NCBI GenBank assembly: GCA_030812955.1
Contig: JAUSTR010000002.1
Coordinates: 62,001-126,000, forward strand
Direction of reading: 5' to 3'
Length of the DNA: 64,000 bases
From: Bacillus alveayuensis
Lineage (GTDB): Bacteria; Bacillota; Bacilli; Bacillales; Aeribacillaceae
The notes under the pieces were generated by a model. It was not told the DNA's origin and did no database searches. It was given only the letters and a program-made list of their open reading frames with translations. Below are positions 24,876 through 35,158 of the stretch, in pieces. The first letter of the stretch is position 1. The number at the start of each line of letters is the position of its first letter. Both the position numbers and the translations under genes were made by a program.

Positions 24876-25106
24876 ATGTTAAAGCTTGTTCTCGCTGCCT
24901 TTGTCCCGTTTTTACTCGTATTATTTTTTACACGTGTTACGTACAATCATTATGTCGGAACACTTTTAACAGCGGCTCTTCTCATTGCGTCTTACTACGC
25001 TGGACATATGAATACTATCTATGTTGCCATACTAGATGTTGTTAGTCTCATTGCTGGTTTTATTGTCGCAAACAAAATGAAGGAAAATGTGAAAAAATCT
25101 ACGTAA
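24876..25106 (+). CDS. csbA: CsbA family membrane protein
   Basis: 76 residues, two or three membrane helices, ending in a charged KMKENVKKST tail. Size, hydrophobic pattern and position directly before uvrB match CsbA, a general-stress (sigma-B) protein of unknown function in B. subtilis. AAAGAGG precedes the ATG. Upstream, GTTTAT, a 14-base gap and TCGTAT at 24700-24725 is a weak sigma-B-like candidate. A short hairpin with T residues follows the stop codon. Confidence 0.85.
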   Translation: MLKLVLAAFVPFLLVLFFTRVTYNHYVGTLLTAALLIASYYAGHMNTIYVAILDVVSLIAGFIVANKMKENVKKST

Positions 25107-25143
25107 GCCTGTTCTTTATATAGTAGATCAGGTTTCTTTTTAT
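25105..25143 (+). terminator. Terminator after csbA
   Basis: AAGCCTG and CAGGTTT pair (one G-T), followed by CTTTTTATT. Confidence 0.6.
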
Positions 25144-25144
25144 T

Positions 25145-25325
25145 AGGCTGTTTTCGTCAATTTTGTTGCTTTTCGCCTGTCTATGAACCGAACAAAACAC
25201 GTGGTCGGACAAACCGTATTTGACCGGCCATCTACTTTTGTTCGGTTCACGTCATGTTACAACGTGTAGCTAGCGTGTTGCTTCTTTATGACTGTCGAAA
25301 AGCTATAGTCAAGCAACAATCTTAT
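25145..25325. repeat. R1 palindromic repeat, copy 1
   Basis: Begins GGCTGTTTTCG, ends with GCAACAATCTT. Outer arms GTTGCTTTTCG and CGAAAAGC...GCAACAATC pair; an inner arm GAACCGAACAAA / TTTGTTCGGTTC encloses an apical GGTCGGACAAA / TTTGACCGGCC hairpin. The same element recurs at 36879 (inverted), 43264 (inverted), 51229 (inverted) and 60955. Confidence 0.85.
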
Positions 25326-25471
25326 TAAATCGATTAAGCGGAAAGATCCCCTATCTTTGGCTCAAAAAAACGTTCCTTAAGACCTTCAAATCTCTTACAT
25401 CCTTATTTGGGCTCATTAAACCACAATTATTTGTTACTCTTCCCAAAGATCTCAAGGCAATATTTACAACA

Positions 25472-25485
25472 CGAACTTTAGTTCG
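25472..25485. promoter_or_regulatory. LexA (DinR) operator of uvrBA
   Basis: CGAACTTTAGTTCG is an exact CGAAC-N4-GTTCG Bacillus SOS box, 70 bases before uvrB. TTTACA at 25463-25468 and TACTTT at 25486-25491 flank it with a 17-base spacing; TACAAT at 25516 is another possible -10. Confidence 0.9.
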
Positions 25486-25555
25486 TACTTTTAGAGATTT
25501 TACTTCTCATTATGGTACAATATGTTTACGATTATGAGGAAATGGAGGCTTTCGT

Positions 25556-27541
25556 GTGAAAGATCGGTTTGAATTAGTGTCTAAATATAAGCCGCAAGGA
25601 GATCAGCCAAAAGCGATCAAGCAATTAGTAGAAGGAATTAAACAGGGCAAAAAACATCAAACTTTGTTAGGAGCAACAGGAACAGGTAAAACGTTTACGA
25701 TTTCAAATGTTATAAAAGAGGTGAATAAACCGACACTTGTCATTGCCCATAATAAGACACTTGCAGGACAGCTTTATAGTGAGTTTAAAGAATTTTTCCC
25801 AAACAATGCCGTTGAATACTTCGTAAGCTACTACGATTATTATCAGCCAGAAGCATATGTCCCGCAAACAGATACGTACATTGAAAAAGATGCGAGTATT
25901 AACGAGGAAATTGATAAATTGAGACACTCTGCGACATCTTCGTTGTTTGAACGAAAAGATGTCATTATTATTGCCAGTGTGTCCTGTATTTATGGTTTAG
26001 GTTCTCCAGAGGAATACCGAGATCTTGTCGTATCTCTTCGTGTTGGTATGGAAATTGAGCGTAATGAATTGTTACGAAAGCTTGTTGACGTACAGTATGA
26101 AAGAAACGATATTGATTTTCAACGCGGGACGTTCCGTGTGCGCGGTGACGTTGTGGAAATTTTCCCTGCTTCAAGGGATGAGCATTGTATTCGCGTTGAA
26201 TTTTTTGGTGATGAAATTGACCGTATCCGCGAAGTCGACGCTTTGACGGGAGAAATTATCGGGGATCGTGAGCATGTCGCCATTTTCCCGGCTTCACACT
26301 TCGTCACACGTGAAGAAAAAATGAAAATTGCCATTCAAAATATTGAGAAGGAACTTGAAGAGCGTTTAGTGGAGCTTCGGGAGCAAGGAAAGCTGCTTGA
26401 GGCGCAGCGTTTGGAGCAGCGGACTCGTTATGATCTAGAAATGATGAGAGAAATGGGTTTTTGTTCTGGAATAGAAAACTACTCCCGTCATTTAACATTG
26501 CGGCCTCCTGGTTCTACACCGTATACGTTATTAGATTATTTTGGTGATGACTTTTTAATCGTCATCGATGAATCACATGTGACGATTCCTCAAATTCGCG
26601 GAATGTATAACGGTGACCAAGCTCGTAAGCAAGTATTAGTCGATCATGGATTCCGCTTGCCTTCAGCGATGGATAACCGTCCGCTTAAGTTTGAGGAATT
26701 TGAAAAGCATATGAAAAACGTGATTTACGTTTCAGCAACACCGGGTCCATATGAACTGGAACAAGCTCCTGATGTTGTTGAACAAATTATTCGTCCAACA
26801 GGTCTTTTAGATCCTACAATCGATGTTCGCCCGATCGAAGGTCAAATTGATGATTTAATCGGTGAAATCAGGAAGCGTGTAGCACGTAATGAACGGGTTT
26901 TGGTCACAACATTAACGAAAAAAATGGCTGAAGATTTGACCGACTATTTAAAGGAGATTGGTATTAAAGTAACGTACCTTCATTCAGAAATTAAAACACT
27001 TGAGCGTATCGAGATTATACGTGACTTGCGTTTAGGAAAACATGAAGTGTTAGTAGGAATCAACTTATTAAGAGAAGGTTTGGACATACCAGAAGTGTCT
27101 CTTGTTGCGATTTTAGATGCGGATAAAGAAGGGTTTTTACGTTCAGAGCGTTCGTTAATTCAGACGATTGGCCGTGCAGCGAGAAATGCCAATGGCCATG
27201 TCATTATGTATGCTGATACGATCACCAAATCGATGGAAATCGCGATTAATGAAACGAAGCGTCGTCGAAGTATTCAAGAGCAATACAACAAAGAACACGG
27301 AATTGTTCCGAAGACGATTCAAAAAGAAATTCGTGATGTTATTCGTGCAACATATGCAGCTGAGGATCAATCGACATATGAAGCGGATAAAGCACTTAAA
27401 CTAGATAAATTATCGAAGAAAGAAAGAGAAAAAGTGATCGAGCAAATGGAAAAAGAAATGAAGGAAGCAGCGAAAGCATTAGATTTCGAACGAGCAGCCG
27501 AGCTGCGTGATCTCATCATGGAGTTAAAAGCGGAAGGATGA
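25556..27541 (+). CDS. uvrB: Excinuclease ABC subunit B
   Basis: 661 residues, the length of B. subtilis UvrB. It receives damaged DNA from UvrA and positions UvrC for incision. Walker A GATGTGKT, the beta-hairpin region [15 protein letters not shown], DExx box VIDESHV, helicase motif [11 protein letters not shown], and the C-terminal UVR domain ([11 protein letters not shown]) that binds UvrC are all present. GTG start behind ATGGAGGC. SOS-regulated through the upstream LexA box; 7 bases separate it from uvrA. Confidence 0.98.
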   Translation: MKDRFELVSKYKPQGDQPKAIKQLVEGIKQGKKHQTLLGATGTGKTFTISNVIKEVNKPTLVIAHNKTLAGQLYSEFKEFFPNNAVEYFVSYYDYYQPEAYVPQTDTYIEKDASINEEIDKLRHSATSSLFERKDVIIIASVSCIYGLGSPEEYRDLVVSLRVGMEIERNELLRKLVDVQYERNDIDFQRGTFRVRGDVVEIFPASRDEHCIRVEFFGDEIDRIREVDALTGEIIGDREHVAIFPASHFVTREEKMKIAIQNIEKELEERLVELREQGKLLEAQRLEQRTRYDLEMMREMGFCSGIENYSRHLTLRPPGSTPYTLLDYFGDDFLIVIDESHVTIPQIRGMYNGDQARKQVLVDHGFRLPSAMDNRPLKFEEFEKHMKNVIYVSATPGPYELEQAPDVVEQIIRPTGLLDPTIDVRPIEGQIDDLIGEIRKRVARNERVLVTTLTKKMAEDLTDYLKEIGIKVTYLHSEIKTLERIEIIRDLRLGKHEVLVGINLLREGLDIPEVSLVAILDADKEGFLRSERSLIQTIGRAARNANGHVIMYADTITKSMEIAINETKRRRSIQEQYNKEHGIVPKTIQKEIRDVIRATYAAEDQSTYEADKALKLDKLSKKEREKVIEQMEKEMKEAAKALDFERAAELRDLIMELKAEG

Positions 27542-27548
27542 TTGAATA

Positions 27549-30425
27549 ATGGCAATGGACAAAATCATTGTTAAAGGAGCAAGAGCCCATAACTTAAAAA
27601 ATATCGATGTCTCAATTCCTAGGGATAAGCTGGTCGTCCTAACTGGGTTATCGGGTTCAGGAAAATCCTCATTGGCTTTTGATACGATATATGCAGAAGG
27701 GCAGCGGCGCTATGTTGAATCGTTGTCAGCGTATGCGCGACAATTTTTAGGGCAAATGGATAAACCCGATGTCGATGCGATTGAAGGATTATCACCGGCG
27801 ATTTCCATTGACCAAAAAACAACGAGCCGCAACCCACGTTCAACGGTTGGAACGGTAACGGAAATATATGATTACTTACGTTTATTGTACGCTCGTGTTG
27901 GGCGACCGGTATGTCCAACACATGGAATTGAAATTACATCGCAAACGATTGAACAAATGGTCGATCGCATTCTAGAGTACCCGGAACGAACAAAGTTGCA
28001 AATTTTAGCTCCTGTTGTTTCTGGGAGAAAAGGAACACATGTGAAAACATTTGAAGATATTAAAAAGCAAGGATATGTCCGTGTTCGTGTTGATGGGGAA
28101 ATGATGGAGCTTTCAGACGACATTTCCTTAGAGAAGAATAAAAAGCATTCCATTGAAGTGGTTGTGGACCGGATTATTGTCAAAGAAGGAATTCAAACAA
28201 GATTAGCTGACTCGCTAGAAACAGCGTTGAAGCTTGGACAAGGTCGTGTCATGATTGATGTCATTGGAAAAGAGGAGCTGCTTTTTAGTGAACACCATGC
28301 TTGTCCAATTTGTGGTTTTTCTATTGGTGAACTAGAACCACGTATGTTTTCATTTAATAGTCCATATGGTGCTTGTCCAGATTGTGATGGTTTAGGAACG
28401 AAGCTAGAGGTTGATTTAGACCTTGTGATTCCAAACAAAGAACTTTCATTGCGACAGCATGCAATAGCTCCGTGGGAACCTTCTAGTTCACAATATTACC
28501 CACAGCTTTTAGAAGCAGTATGCAATCATTACAGCATTGATATGGATATTCCGGTCAAAGATATCCCCAAACACCTAATAGACAAATTATTGTACGGCAG
28601 TAATGGGGAAAAAATTTATTTCCGTTATGAAAATGACTTTGGCCAAGTGCGAGAAAATTATATTGAATTTGAAGGGGTTGTTCATAATATTGAACGTCGG
28701 TATAAAGAGACAACCTCAGATTATATACGTGAACAAATGGAACGATATATGGCACAGCAAGCTTGTCCGATTTGCCACGGTCATCGCTTAAAAAAGGAAA
28801 GCTTGGCTGTATTAGTGAATGGACGACACATCGGAGAGGTCACTTCGCTTGCGATTCATGAGGCGTATGAATTCTTTGAGAAACTAGTATTGACGGAAAA
28901 AGAAATGAAAATTGCTCATTTAATTCTACGCGAAATTAAAGAGCGTTTAAGCTTTTTAATGAATGTCGGTTTAGAATATTTAAATTTGAGCCGGTCTGCT
29001 GGGACGCTATCGGGAGGGGAGGCGCAGCGCATTCGTCTTGCAACCCAAATCGGCTCGCGACTAACAGGAGTATTATACATTTTAGATGAGCCTTCCATTG
29101 GCTTGCATCAACGTGATAATGATCGTTTAATTCGTACACTGCAAAATATGCGTGATATCGGAAATACGTTAATTGTTGTGGAGCACGATGAAGATACGAT
29201 GCTTGCGGCTGATTACTTAATTGATATCGGTCCAGGGGCAGGGATTCATGGTGGACACGTCGTATCGGCTGGAACACCTAAAGAAGTGATGGAAGATCCA
29301 AACTCATTAACAGGGCAATATTTATCAGGGAAAAAGTTTATCCCGCTCCCAATTGAGCGAAGAAAGCCGAATGGACGATTTATCGAAATAAAAGGAGCGC
29401 GGGAAAACAACTTAAAAAATATTCATGTCAAATTTCCTCTCGGTACGTTTATTGCCGTAACAGGTGTTTCTGGTTCTGGAAAAAGTACACTAGTCAATGA
29501 AATTTTGCATAAATCGCTTGCCCAGAAGCTTCACAATGCAAAAAGCAAGCCAGGAGAGCATAAAGAAATCAAAGGCATTGAGCATTTAGATAAAGTCATT
29601 GATATTGATCAATCGCCAATTGGGCGAACACCGAGATCCAATCCTGCTACTTATACAGGTGTATTTGATGATATTCGTGATGTATTTGCCCAAACAAATG
29701 AAGCAAAAATTCGCGGATATAAAAAAGGTCGTTTTAGTTTTAACGTAAAAGGAGGTCGTTGTGAAGCGTGCCGCGGCGATGGAATTATTAAAATTGAAAT
29801 GCATTTTTTACCAGATGTCTACGTGCCTTGTGAAGTTTGCCATGGAAAACGATATAATCGTGAAACACTAGAAGTCACTTATAAAGGAAAAAACATTGCT
29901 GATGTATTAGAAATGACGGTAGAAGATGCACTCGAATTTTTTGAGAACATCCCAAAAATTAAACGAAAGCTGCAAACCATATATGATGTAGGACTTGGAT
30001 ATATAAAACTTGGACAACCAGCTACAACATTATCAGGCGGTGAAGCACAGCGTGTAAAGCTGGCATCAGAATTACATCGCCGTTCGACAGGCCGTTCCTT
30101 ATACATTTTAGATGAACCGACAACGGGTTTACATGTTGATGATATTTCCCGATTATTAAAAGTTCTGCAGCGGTTAGTAGAAAATGGTGACACGGTGTTA
30201 GTGATAGAACACAACTTAGATGTCATTAAAGCAGCAGACTATATAATCGATCTTGGCCCTGAGGGAGGAGCAGGTGGTGGTACGATTGTTGCAACAGGTA
30301 CACCTGAGGAAGTAGCGGAAGTTGAACAATCGTATACCGGGAAATATTTAAAACCGATTTTAGAGCGTGATCGAGAGCGGATGAAGCAACGAATTCGTGA
30401 AACAGAAGCAATAGCAAAGAATTAA
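27549..30425 (+). CDS. uvrA: Excinuclease ABC subunit A
   Basis: 958-residue damage-sensing ATPase with two ABC modules. First Walker [10 protein letters not shown] (about residue 31), second GVSGSGKST (about 640); signature sequences [11 protein letters not shown] and [11 protein letters not shown]; Cys pairs of the zinc modules in CPICGF/CPDCDG, CPICHG, and [16 protein letters not shown]. Works with UvrB and is co-transcribed with it. Ended by a strong terminator. Confidence 0.98.
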   Translation: MAMDKIIVKGARAHNLKNIDVSIPRDKLVVLTGLSGSGKSSLAFDTIYAEGQRRYVESLSAYARQFLGQMDKPDVDAIEGLSPAISIDQKTTSRNPRSTVGTVTEIYDYLRLLYARVGRPVCPTHGIEITSQTIEQMVDRILEYPERTKLQILAPVVSGRKGTHVKTFEDIKKQGYVRVRVDGEMMELSDDISLEKNKKHSIEVVVDRIIVKEGIQTRLADSLETALKLGQGRVMIDVIGKEELLFSEHHACPICGFSIGELEPRMFSFNSPYGACPDCDGLGTKLEVDLDLVIPNKELSLRQHAIAPWEPSSSQYYPQLLEAVCNHYSIDMDIPVKDIPKHLIDKLLYGSNGEKIYFRYENDFGQVRENYIEFEGVVHNIERRYKETTSDYIREQMERYMAQQACPICHGHRLKKESLAVLVNGRHIGEVTSLAIHEAYEFFEKLVLTEKEMKIAHLILREIKERLSFLMNVGLEYLNLSRSAGTLSGGEAQRIRLATQIGSRLTGVLYILDEPSIGLHQRDNDRLIRTLQNMRDIGNTLIVVEHDEDTMLAADYLIDIGPGAGIHGGHVVSAGTPKEVMEDPNSLTGQYLSGKKFIPLPIERRKPNGRFIEIKGARENNLKNIHVKFPLGTFIAVTGVSGSGKSTLVNEILHKSLAQKLHNAKSKPGEHKEIKGIEHLDKVIDIDQSPIGRTPRSNPATYTGVFDDIRDVFAQTNEAKIRGYKKGRFSFNVKGGRCEACRGDGIIKIEMHFLPDVYVPCEVCHGKRYNRETLEVTYKGKNIADVLEMTVEDALEFFENIPKIKRKLQTIYDVGLGYIKLGQPATTLSGGEAQRVKLASELHRRSTGRSLYILDEPTTGLHVDDISRLLKVLQRLVENGDTVLVIEHNLDVIKAADYIIDLGPEGGAGGGTIVATGTPEEVAEVEQSYTGKYLKPILERDRERMKQRIRETEAIAKN

Positions 30426-30428
30426 GGA

Positions 30429-30478
30429 AGAGCATACTTCAGCATGACTATAACATGTTGAAGTATGCTCTTTTTTTG
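30429..30478 (+). terminator. Terminator after uvrA
   Basis: AGAGCATACTTCA, 17-base loop, TGAAGTATGCTCT, then TTTTTTT. The 220 bases beyond it, up to the glcD promoter, show no gene. Confidence 0.9.
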
Positions 30479-30701
30479 TTGTTTAAATTATAAATTTACA
30501 ACTTGTGGACAACCTTGTTCATCGTTGTTTTTTTATTGCCTGAGTTTCCTCTATCTCCTACTGAAAGGTCTTAGTTTGTACGCCGCTTTAGCGAACGCCC
30601 CGCGCTTTTGTTTGTATGGGAGCGATAGGTTTATAAGGGAATGAATAGTGAGCTATTTGTTGCAACAAAGATTTTTATTTAAATAATTTTTCTTAAAAGT
30701 A

Positions 30702-30729
30702 TTGCATTTCAGTTATATTTTTGTATACT
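30702..30729 (+). promoter_or_regulatory. Sigma-A promoter of glcDF
   Basis: TTGCAT, 16-base spacer, TATACT. Its -10 overlaps a GntR/FadR-type palindrome. Confidence 0.6.
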
Positions 30730-30740
30730 TGTATTACAAG
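30728..30740. promoter_or_regulatory. Probable GntR/FadR-family operator at the glcDF promoter
   Basis: CTTGTATTACAAG is a perfect 6+1+6 palindrome and fits the TNGTNNNACNA consensus of FadR-subfamily GntR regulators (LldR, GlcC, FadR). It starts within the -10 region, so binding should repress. The regulator gene is not in this window. Confidence 0.55.
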
Positions 30741-30857
30741 AAGATAATATGAAATATAGATGCGAGTCTTCATATCAAAATGAAAATACATATTTAACAT
30801 GCCATGAAATATTTGAGTATACGAGATGACAGAAAATGAAAAACAGGGGTTTTCAAT

Positions 30858-32279
30858 GTGAGTAAGCAAACACAAATAGATCAGATATTAGAAGAACTAA
30901 AAAATTTCATAGAGCCGAAAAGATTATTAACACAACTGGAGGATCTCGTAAGCTTTTCTTATGATGCTTCATTTGGTGTTTATTTACCTGAAATTGTCGT
31001 ACAACCGACATCAACGGATGAAGTTCAAAAATTGATGAAATTGGCCAATAAATATAAAGTACCCGTATATCCAAGAGGTCAAGGAACAAGCTTAAGTGGC
31101 GGCCCTTTGCCAGTAAAGGGTGGAATGGTTCTTGATTTTTCTCAATGGGATCAAAAGCTGGAGATTTATCCAGATGATTTAATTGCAGTTGTGTCGCCAG
31201 GTGTATTGACGTCTGATATAAACGCAGCTGCAAATGAATACGGATTAATGTATCCACCTGATCCGAGCAGCTCAAATGTGTCCACAATTGGTGGTAATTT
31301 AGCTGAGAATGCCGGTGGGCCACGAGGCTTGAAATATGGCGTGACTAAAGACTATGTGATTGGTCTGGAGGCAGTTACGCCAGAAGGAGAAATCTTTAGA
31401 ACTGGTGGTAGAACGGTTAAAAACGTAACAGGTTATGATTTGACGAAATTAATTGTTGGTTCAGAGGGAACATTAGCGGTGATTACCGAAGCGATTTTGC
31501 GGTTGTTTCCAAAACCGCCAGCAACGAAAACTTTAATGGCTATTTTCAACGATATTGTTGATTCTGGCCGAGCAATCTCAAAAGTTTTAAGTTCAGGAAT
31601 TCTCCCATCCAAGATGGAATTGATGGATCAAGCTTCAGTCGTTGCGGTTGAGAATTACCAACCACTTGGACTGCCTACAGATATAGAAGCTATTTTATTA
31701 ATTGAATTAGATGGACATCCTCAAGCCATTGAAGAGGAAATCGTAAAAGTGGAACAAATTTGTAAAGAGGTCGGAGCAAGAGAAGTCAAAGTATCTAGAA
31801 ATGAAGAGGAAGCATTACAATTGTGGAAAGCCAGAAAGCTAGTTTCACCTGCTATTGCTCGTATAAAGCCGACCAAAATATCGGAAGATGCAACCGTTCC
31901 AAGAAGTAAGATTCCAGAAATGTTCAAGAGATTGAAGGAAATTAAAAACAAATATCAAATCGATTTAGTCGTTTTTGGACATGCTGGTGATGGAAACTTG
32001 CATCCGAATATCATCGCAGATCAAAGAGATGTCGAAGAAATGAAAAGAGTTGAAAAAGCGGTTGAAGAAATTTTTGCAGCTGCCGTAGAACTCGGTGGTA
32101 CTTTATCGGGAGAACACGGAATTGGAACGATGAAAGCACCATTTTTGGAGATGGAGTTAGGAAAGGTAGGCATTGAAATGATGAAGAGAATTAAACAAAG
32201 CTGGGATCCAAACAATATTTTAAATCCAGGAAAAATTTTCCCTGAAGAAGGGCAAAGGTTCGTGTTGCGAAGTGAGTAA
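30858..32279 (+). CDS. glcD: Glycolate/D-lactate oxidase FAD subunit GlcD
   Basis: 473-residue FAD-linked 2-hydroxyacid dehydrogenase. The PCMH FAD-binding domain shows PRGQGTSLSGG (about residue 73), STIGGNLAENAGG and VKNVTGYDLTKL; the C-terminal cap shows FGHAGDGNLHPN and SGEHGIG. It oxidises glycolate or D-lactate and passes electrons to the Fe-S partner GlcF, whose gene overlaps it by 8 bases. GTG start. There is no glcE, so GlcD and GlcF act as a two-subunit enzyme, as in other Bacillus (ysfC-ysfD). Confidence 0.93.
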   Translation: MSKQTQIDQILEELKNFIEPKRLLTQLEDLVSFSYDASFGVYLPEIVVQPTSTDEVQKLMKLANKYKVPVYPRGQGTSLSGGPLPVKGGMVLDFSQWDQKLEIYPDDLIAVVSPGVLTSDINAAANEYGLMYPPDPSSSNVSTIGGNLAENAGGPRGLKYGVTKDYVIGLEAVTPEGEIFRTGGRTVKNVTGYDLTKLIVGSEGTLAVITEAILRLFPKPPATKTLMAIFNDIVDSGRAISKVLSSGILPSKMELMDQASVVAVENYQPLGLPTDIEAILLIELDGHPQAIEEEIVKVEQICKEVGAREVKVSRNEEEALQLWKARKLVSPAIARIKPTKISEDATVPRSKIPEMFKRLKEIKNKYQIDLVVFGHAGDGNLHPNIIADQRDVEEMKRVEKAVEEIFAAAVELGGTLSGEHGIGTMKAPFLEMELGKVGIEMMKRIKQSWDPNNILNPGKIFPEEGQRFVLRSE

Positions 32280-33573
32280 ACAAGAGCCAAAATACAATCT
32301 CGCATACGATGAGACATTTAGTTGTGTTCAATGCGGCTATTGTCTTCCATCTTGTCCAACCTATAAAACGATGGAAAAGGAAACACACTCCCCAAGGGGC
32401 AGAATAAACTTAGTCAAGATGGCGGCTGAAGGAAAAATTCCCATTTCCCAGTTAAAAGAACCGATCGATTTATGTTTAGGATGTCGTGCCTGTGAAACAG
32501 CTTGTCCAACAAACGTACAATATGGAAAAATACTAGATTCCGCAAAAGTAGCATTGCAAAATGAAGTAAATGATAGGTCGAAAGCGAAAAAATATTTTAA
32601 AGATTTAATTTTCAAACATACATTGCCAAATGAGCGGACATTAAATCTTCTTGGAAATGGGTTGAGGATGTATCAAAAATCAGGTTTAAAGCAAATTGCT
32701 CATAAGTCTGGAATCATCAACTTATTCCCTAAAAAAATTAGTGCGTTTGATCAAATAACACCAAATATACCAAGTCAAGCAAAAAAAAGACAACGTCCGC
32801 GTGTGTTGAAGCCAGAAGGGGAAGCAGCGTTTAAAATTGGATTTTTTAAAGGCTGTATCATGGATACTGTCTTTTCTGAAATTAATGATTTAAGTATGAA
32901 GCTATTGCGGGCAAGTGGGTGTGAGGTTGTTTTAATAGAAGAGCAAACTTGCTGCGGAGCACTCCAAAGCCATAGCGGAGATCGGGAAATAGCAAAATCT
33001 TTAGCAAAAGCCAATATTGAAGCTTTTGAACAACACTCCTTTGATTTTATTGTCAATAGCATCGGTGGCTGCGGAGCGATGCTTGTTGAATATCATCATT
33101 TATTTGAAGATGATCCTGAGTGGTATGAGCGAGCAAAAGCTTTTGCAGAAAAAAATAAAGATATTAGCTTTGTGTTATCACAGCTTGAACTACCCTTTAA
33201 AAAAGAGATCAACAAAGTGGTAACCTATCAACCATCCTGTCATATGACAAATGTTCAAAAGCTAACAAAAGAGCCCTTACTCCTGCTTCGCTCCATTCCG
33301 GGAATAACATATAGAGAGCATGATCAAGCGAATATGTGCTGCGGATCAGCAGGTATTTATAATATTGTGAATTATGAGGAATCAATGGAAATACTAGATG
33401 AGAAAATGAAAAATATTCAAAAGATTAGCCCTGATATCATCGTAACAACGAATCCAGGATGCCATTTACAAATGAAATTGGGAGTAGTAAGGGAGAATTT
33501 ATCAAATTCAGTAGAAGTCGTTCATTTAGTAGAGTTATTGTGTGAGGCTTGTGATATTAAAGTGGATGGATGA
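32272..33573 (+). CDS. glcF: Glycolate oxidase iron-sulfur subunit GlcF
   Basis: 433 residues. Two 4Fe-4S binding clusters near the N-terminus (CVQCGYCLPSCPTYK and CLGCRACETACPTNVQ) and two CCG domains (QTCCGALQSH and MCCGSAGIYN) show a GlcF/LutA-type electron-transfer subunit at the inner membrane face. The GTG start lies inside the end of glcD, so the two are translationally coupled. A hairpin (33725-33745) separates it from the carrier gene. Confidence 0.93.
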   Translation: MSKQEPKYNLAYDETFSCVQCGYCLPSCPTYKTMEKETHSPRGRINLVKMAAEGKIPISQLKEPIDLCLGCRACETACPTNVQYGKILDSAKVALQNEVNDRSKAKKYFKDLIFKHTLPNERTLNLLGNGLRMYQKSGLKQIAHKSGIINLFPKKISAFDQITPNIPSQAKKRQRPRVLKPEGEAAFKIGFFKGCIMDTVFSEINDLSMKLLRASGCEVVLIEEQTCCGALQSHSGDREIAKSLAKANIEAFEQHSFDFIVNSIGGCGAMLVEYHHLFEDDPEWYERAKAFAEKNKDISFVLSQLELPFKKEINKVVTYQPSCHMTNVQKLTKEPLLLLRSIPGITYREHDQANMCCGSAGIYNIVNYEESMEILDEKMKNIQKISPDIIVTTNPGCHLQMKLGVVRENLSNSVEVVHLVELLCEACDIKVDG

Positions 33574-33724
33574 ATAGCCCATTTCATTGACGATATAAAT
33601 GGATAATTGTCTATTAAGTTGTAAGATTAGTAGACAAATAATGTTTTTGATAAAGGATATTATTTTAGCTAACAGTTTTTATAGCGATCATTTGAAGAAA
33701 AAACATTATAATATTTATTGGTCT

Positions 33725-33750
33725 GGGAAGCGAAAATTGCTTCCCTTTAT
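33725..33750 (+). terminator. Hairpin between glcF and the AEC carrier gene
   Basis: GGGAAGC, 7-base loop, GCTTCCC, then TTTATT. Only 60 bases before the next gene, so partial read-through is likely. Confidence 0.55.
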
Positions 33751-33806
33751 TAATGGGTAGCGACAATTGTTTATCAAATTTGACTTGTAATTGGGGGAAG
33801 CATGTT

Positions 33807-34742
33807 GTGGATATGTCAACTCTTTTGTCTTCGTTTGGTATTATGACAATCATTATTTTATTAGGATTTATCATTGCCCGAAAATATAAGGTTACTGCTG
33901 AATCTAAACAGTTGTTAATCATCATTATTATTCATATAGCTGTTCCATCCATTATCTTAAATGGAATTTTTAATACGGATATGAATGGTACAACACTTGC
34001 AAAAATGTTCATGATCTTTCTCCTTTCTATTATGTTTAATACGGTCGGTATTTTATTAGGGTGGTTTAGCGCCGTTATTTTTCGTTTTCGAGCTATAAAA
34101 GCAAAAAAAATAGCTATTTTGTCAGGATTAGGGAATACGGGCTTTATCGGCATACCTCTTTGTGAAAGATTATTTGGTCCGGAAGGCGGCTTATTAGCAG
34201 CCATCTATGATGCGGGGCTAGATGTTGTAGCTTTTACACTTGTCATTGTATTACTACAAAAAAATGAAAAATTTTCTTTTCGTAGTTTTAAAGCCATTAT
34301 GAATATGCCTATTGCTGCGATTATGATTGGGGTTTCCATTGCAATTATCGGTTATCAGCCGCCTTTGCTCATAAAACATTTAACATCAACCTTAGCGAAC
34401 CTAGCTGCTCCATTAGCGATGATTTACATCGGTTTGTTAATACCAGAGTTTCTCAAGGAAAAGAAAAAAATACCTGTACGTTTTGTAAGCCTTTCTTTGA
34501 TAATGAAACTATTCATAATTCCACTTCTTTTCATTATGATCTTACAAATCATGCCTATTGCAGTTGAAGTGAAAAATGTTGTTTCTATTCAGGTATCCAT
34601 GCCAACATTTATGTTAGCAACTGTCTTATTTGCCAAATATGCTAATGATGAGGAAACAGCTGTGATGATTACGATTTACTCGACGATTCTTTCATTAATA
34701 ACCGTGCCCCTAATTGTTTATGCAACAAGTTTATTTTTATAA
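33807..34742 (+). CDS. AEC (auxin efflux carrier) family transporter
   Basis: About 311 residues with ten membrane helices in two halves, the layout of the AEC/bile-acid type family whose bacterial members (MleP, MdcF-like) carry malate, malonate or related acids. The N-terminal GFIIARKYKVTAESKQLL and mid-protein GNTGFIGIPLCE are family signatures. I use the GTG at 33807 because GGGGGAAG lies 6 bases upstream; ATG at 33813 is possible and the frame extends further upstream without a site. Next to glcDF it is a likely glycolate/lactate carrier (inference). Confidence 0.85.
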   Translation: MDMSTLLSSFGIMTIIILLGFIIARKYKVTAESKQLLIIIIIHIAVPSIILNGIFNTDMNGTTLAKMFMIFLLSIMFNTVGILLGWFSAVIFRFRAIKAKKIAILSGLGNTGFIGIPLCERLFGPEGGLLAAIYDAGLDVVAFTLVIVLLQKNEKFSFRSFKAIMNMPIAAIMIGVSIAIIGYQPPLLIKHLTSTLANLAAPLAMIYIGLLIPEFLKEKKKIPVRFVSLSLIMKLFIIPLLFIMILQIMPIAVEVKNVVSIQVSMPTFMLATVLFAKYANDEETAVMITIYSTILSLITVPLIVYATSLFL

Positions 34743-34793
34743 AGTTCGTGAATATTCGAATGATATACAAATGGTGTTCTGTCGGAAGGTACG

Positions 34794-34821
34794 TGAATCT
34801 TTCTAAAAATAGAGTCGTATA
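34794..34821 (+). promoter_or_regulatory. Sigma-W-type promoter of the yvl operon
   Basis: TGAATC, 16-base spacer, CGTATA. The ECF sigma-W consensus is TGAAAC-N16-CGTA, so only one -35 base differs. The yvlABCD operon belongs to the sigma-W regulon in B. subtilis. Confidence 0.75.
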
Positions 34822-34827
34822 AATAAA

Positions 34828-34871
34828 GGCTCTTTTCTAAAAAATTGTTGCTTTACTATACGATAGCTTTT
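34828..34871. repeat. R1 repeat fragment in the yvl leader
   Basis: GGCTCTTTTCTAAAAAATTG and TTGCTTTACTATACGATAGC match the right end of R1. It stops inside the following open frame and supplies that frame's first nine codons. Confidence 0.75.
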
Positions 34872-35120
34872 TTATTGCCAATCATCGTATTCTTTATTTC
34901 TGATTCAGATTGTGTAAAACGCGATGCTAAATGTTCCCTTTTTTCACATATTATTCCTGTCATATCTGTCGTTGTTTCTGTTCTTATTGGTATAACCGTT
35001 TTATGGTCGAGTGCATTGGACTTCCTTGTTTTTGGATTAATCGCTTTTGTTGGATTGATCAATATTATTGTTGTGATATGGAATATTGTTCAAGGAGTTA
35101 AACTTATTGTTGCCGAATAA
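34845..35120 (+). CDS. yvlA: YvlA-like membrane protein, probably 5'-truncated
   Basis: 91 residues with three hydrophobic helices. The part from LPIIVFFISDSDCVKRDAKC onward resembles DUF4870-type small membrane proteins, in which a PLIIW helix is followed by a polar loop and two helices. It is the first gene before yvlB-C-D, the position of yvlA in B. subtilis (about 108 residues there). Its nominal TTG start and first nine codons lie in an R1 repeat fragment and have no ribosome site, so the native N-terminus has probably been replaced. It may be non-functional. Confidence 0.45.
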   Translation: MLLYYTIAFLLPIIVFFISDSDCVKRDAKCSLFSHIIPVISVVVSVLIGITVLWSSALDFLVFGLIAFVGLINIIVVIWNIVQGVKLIVAE

Positions 35121-35158
35121 TAATGGTAATAAAAACAAATTTTAAAGGGAGAGTTAGG

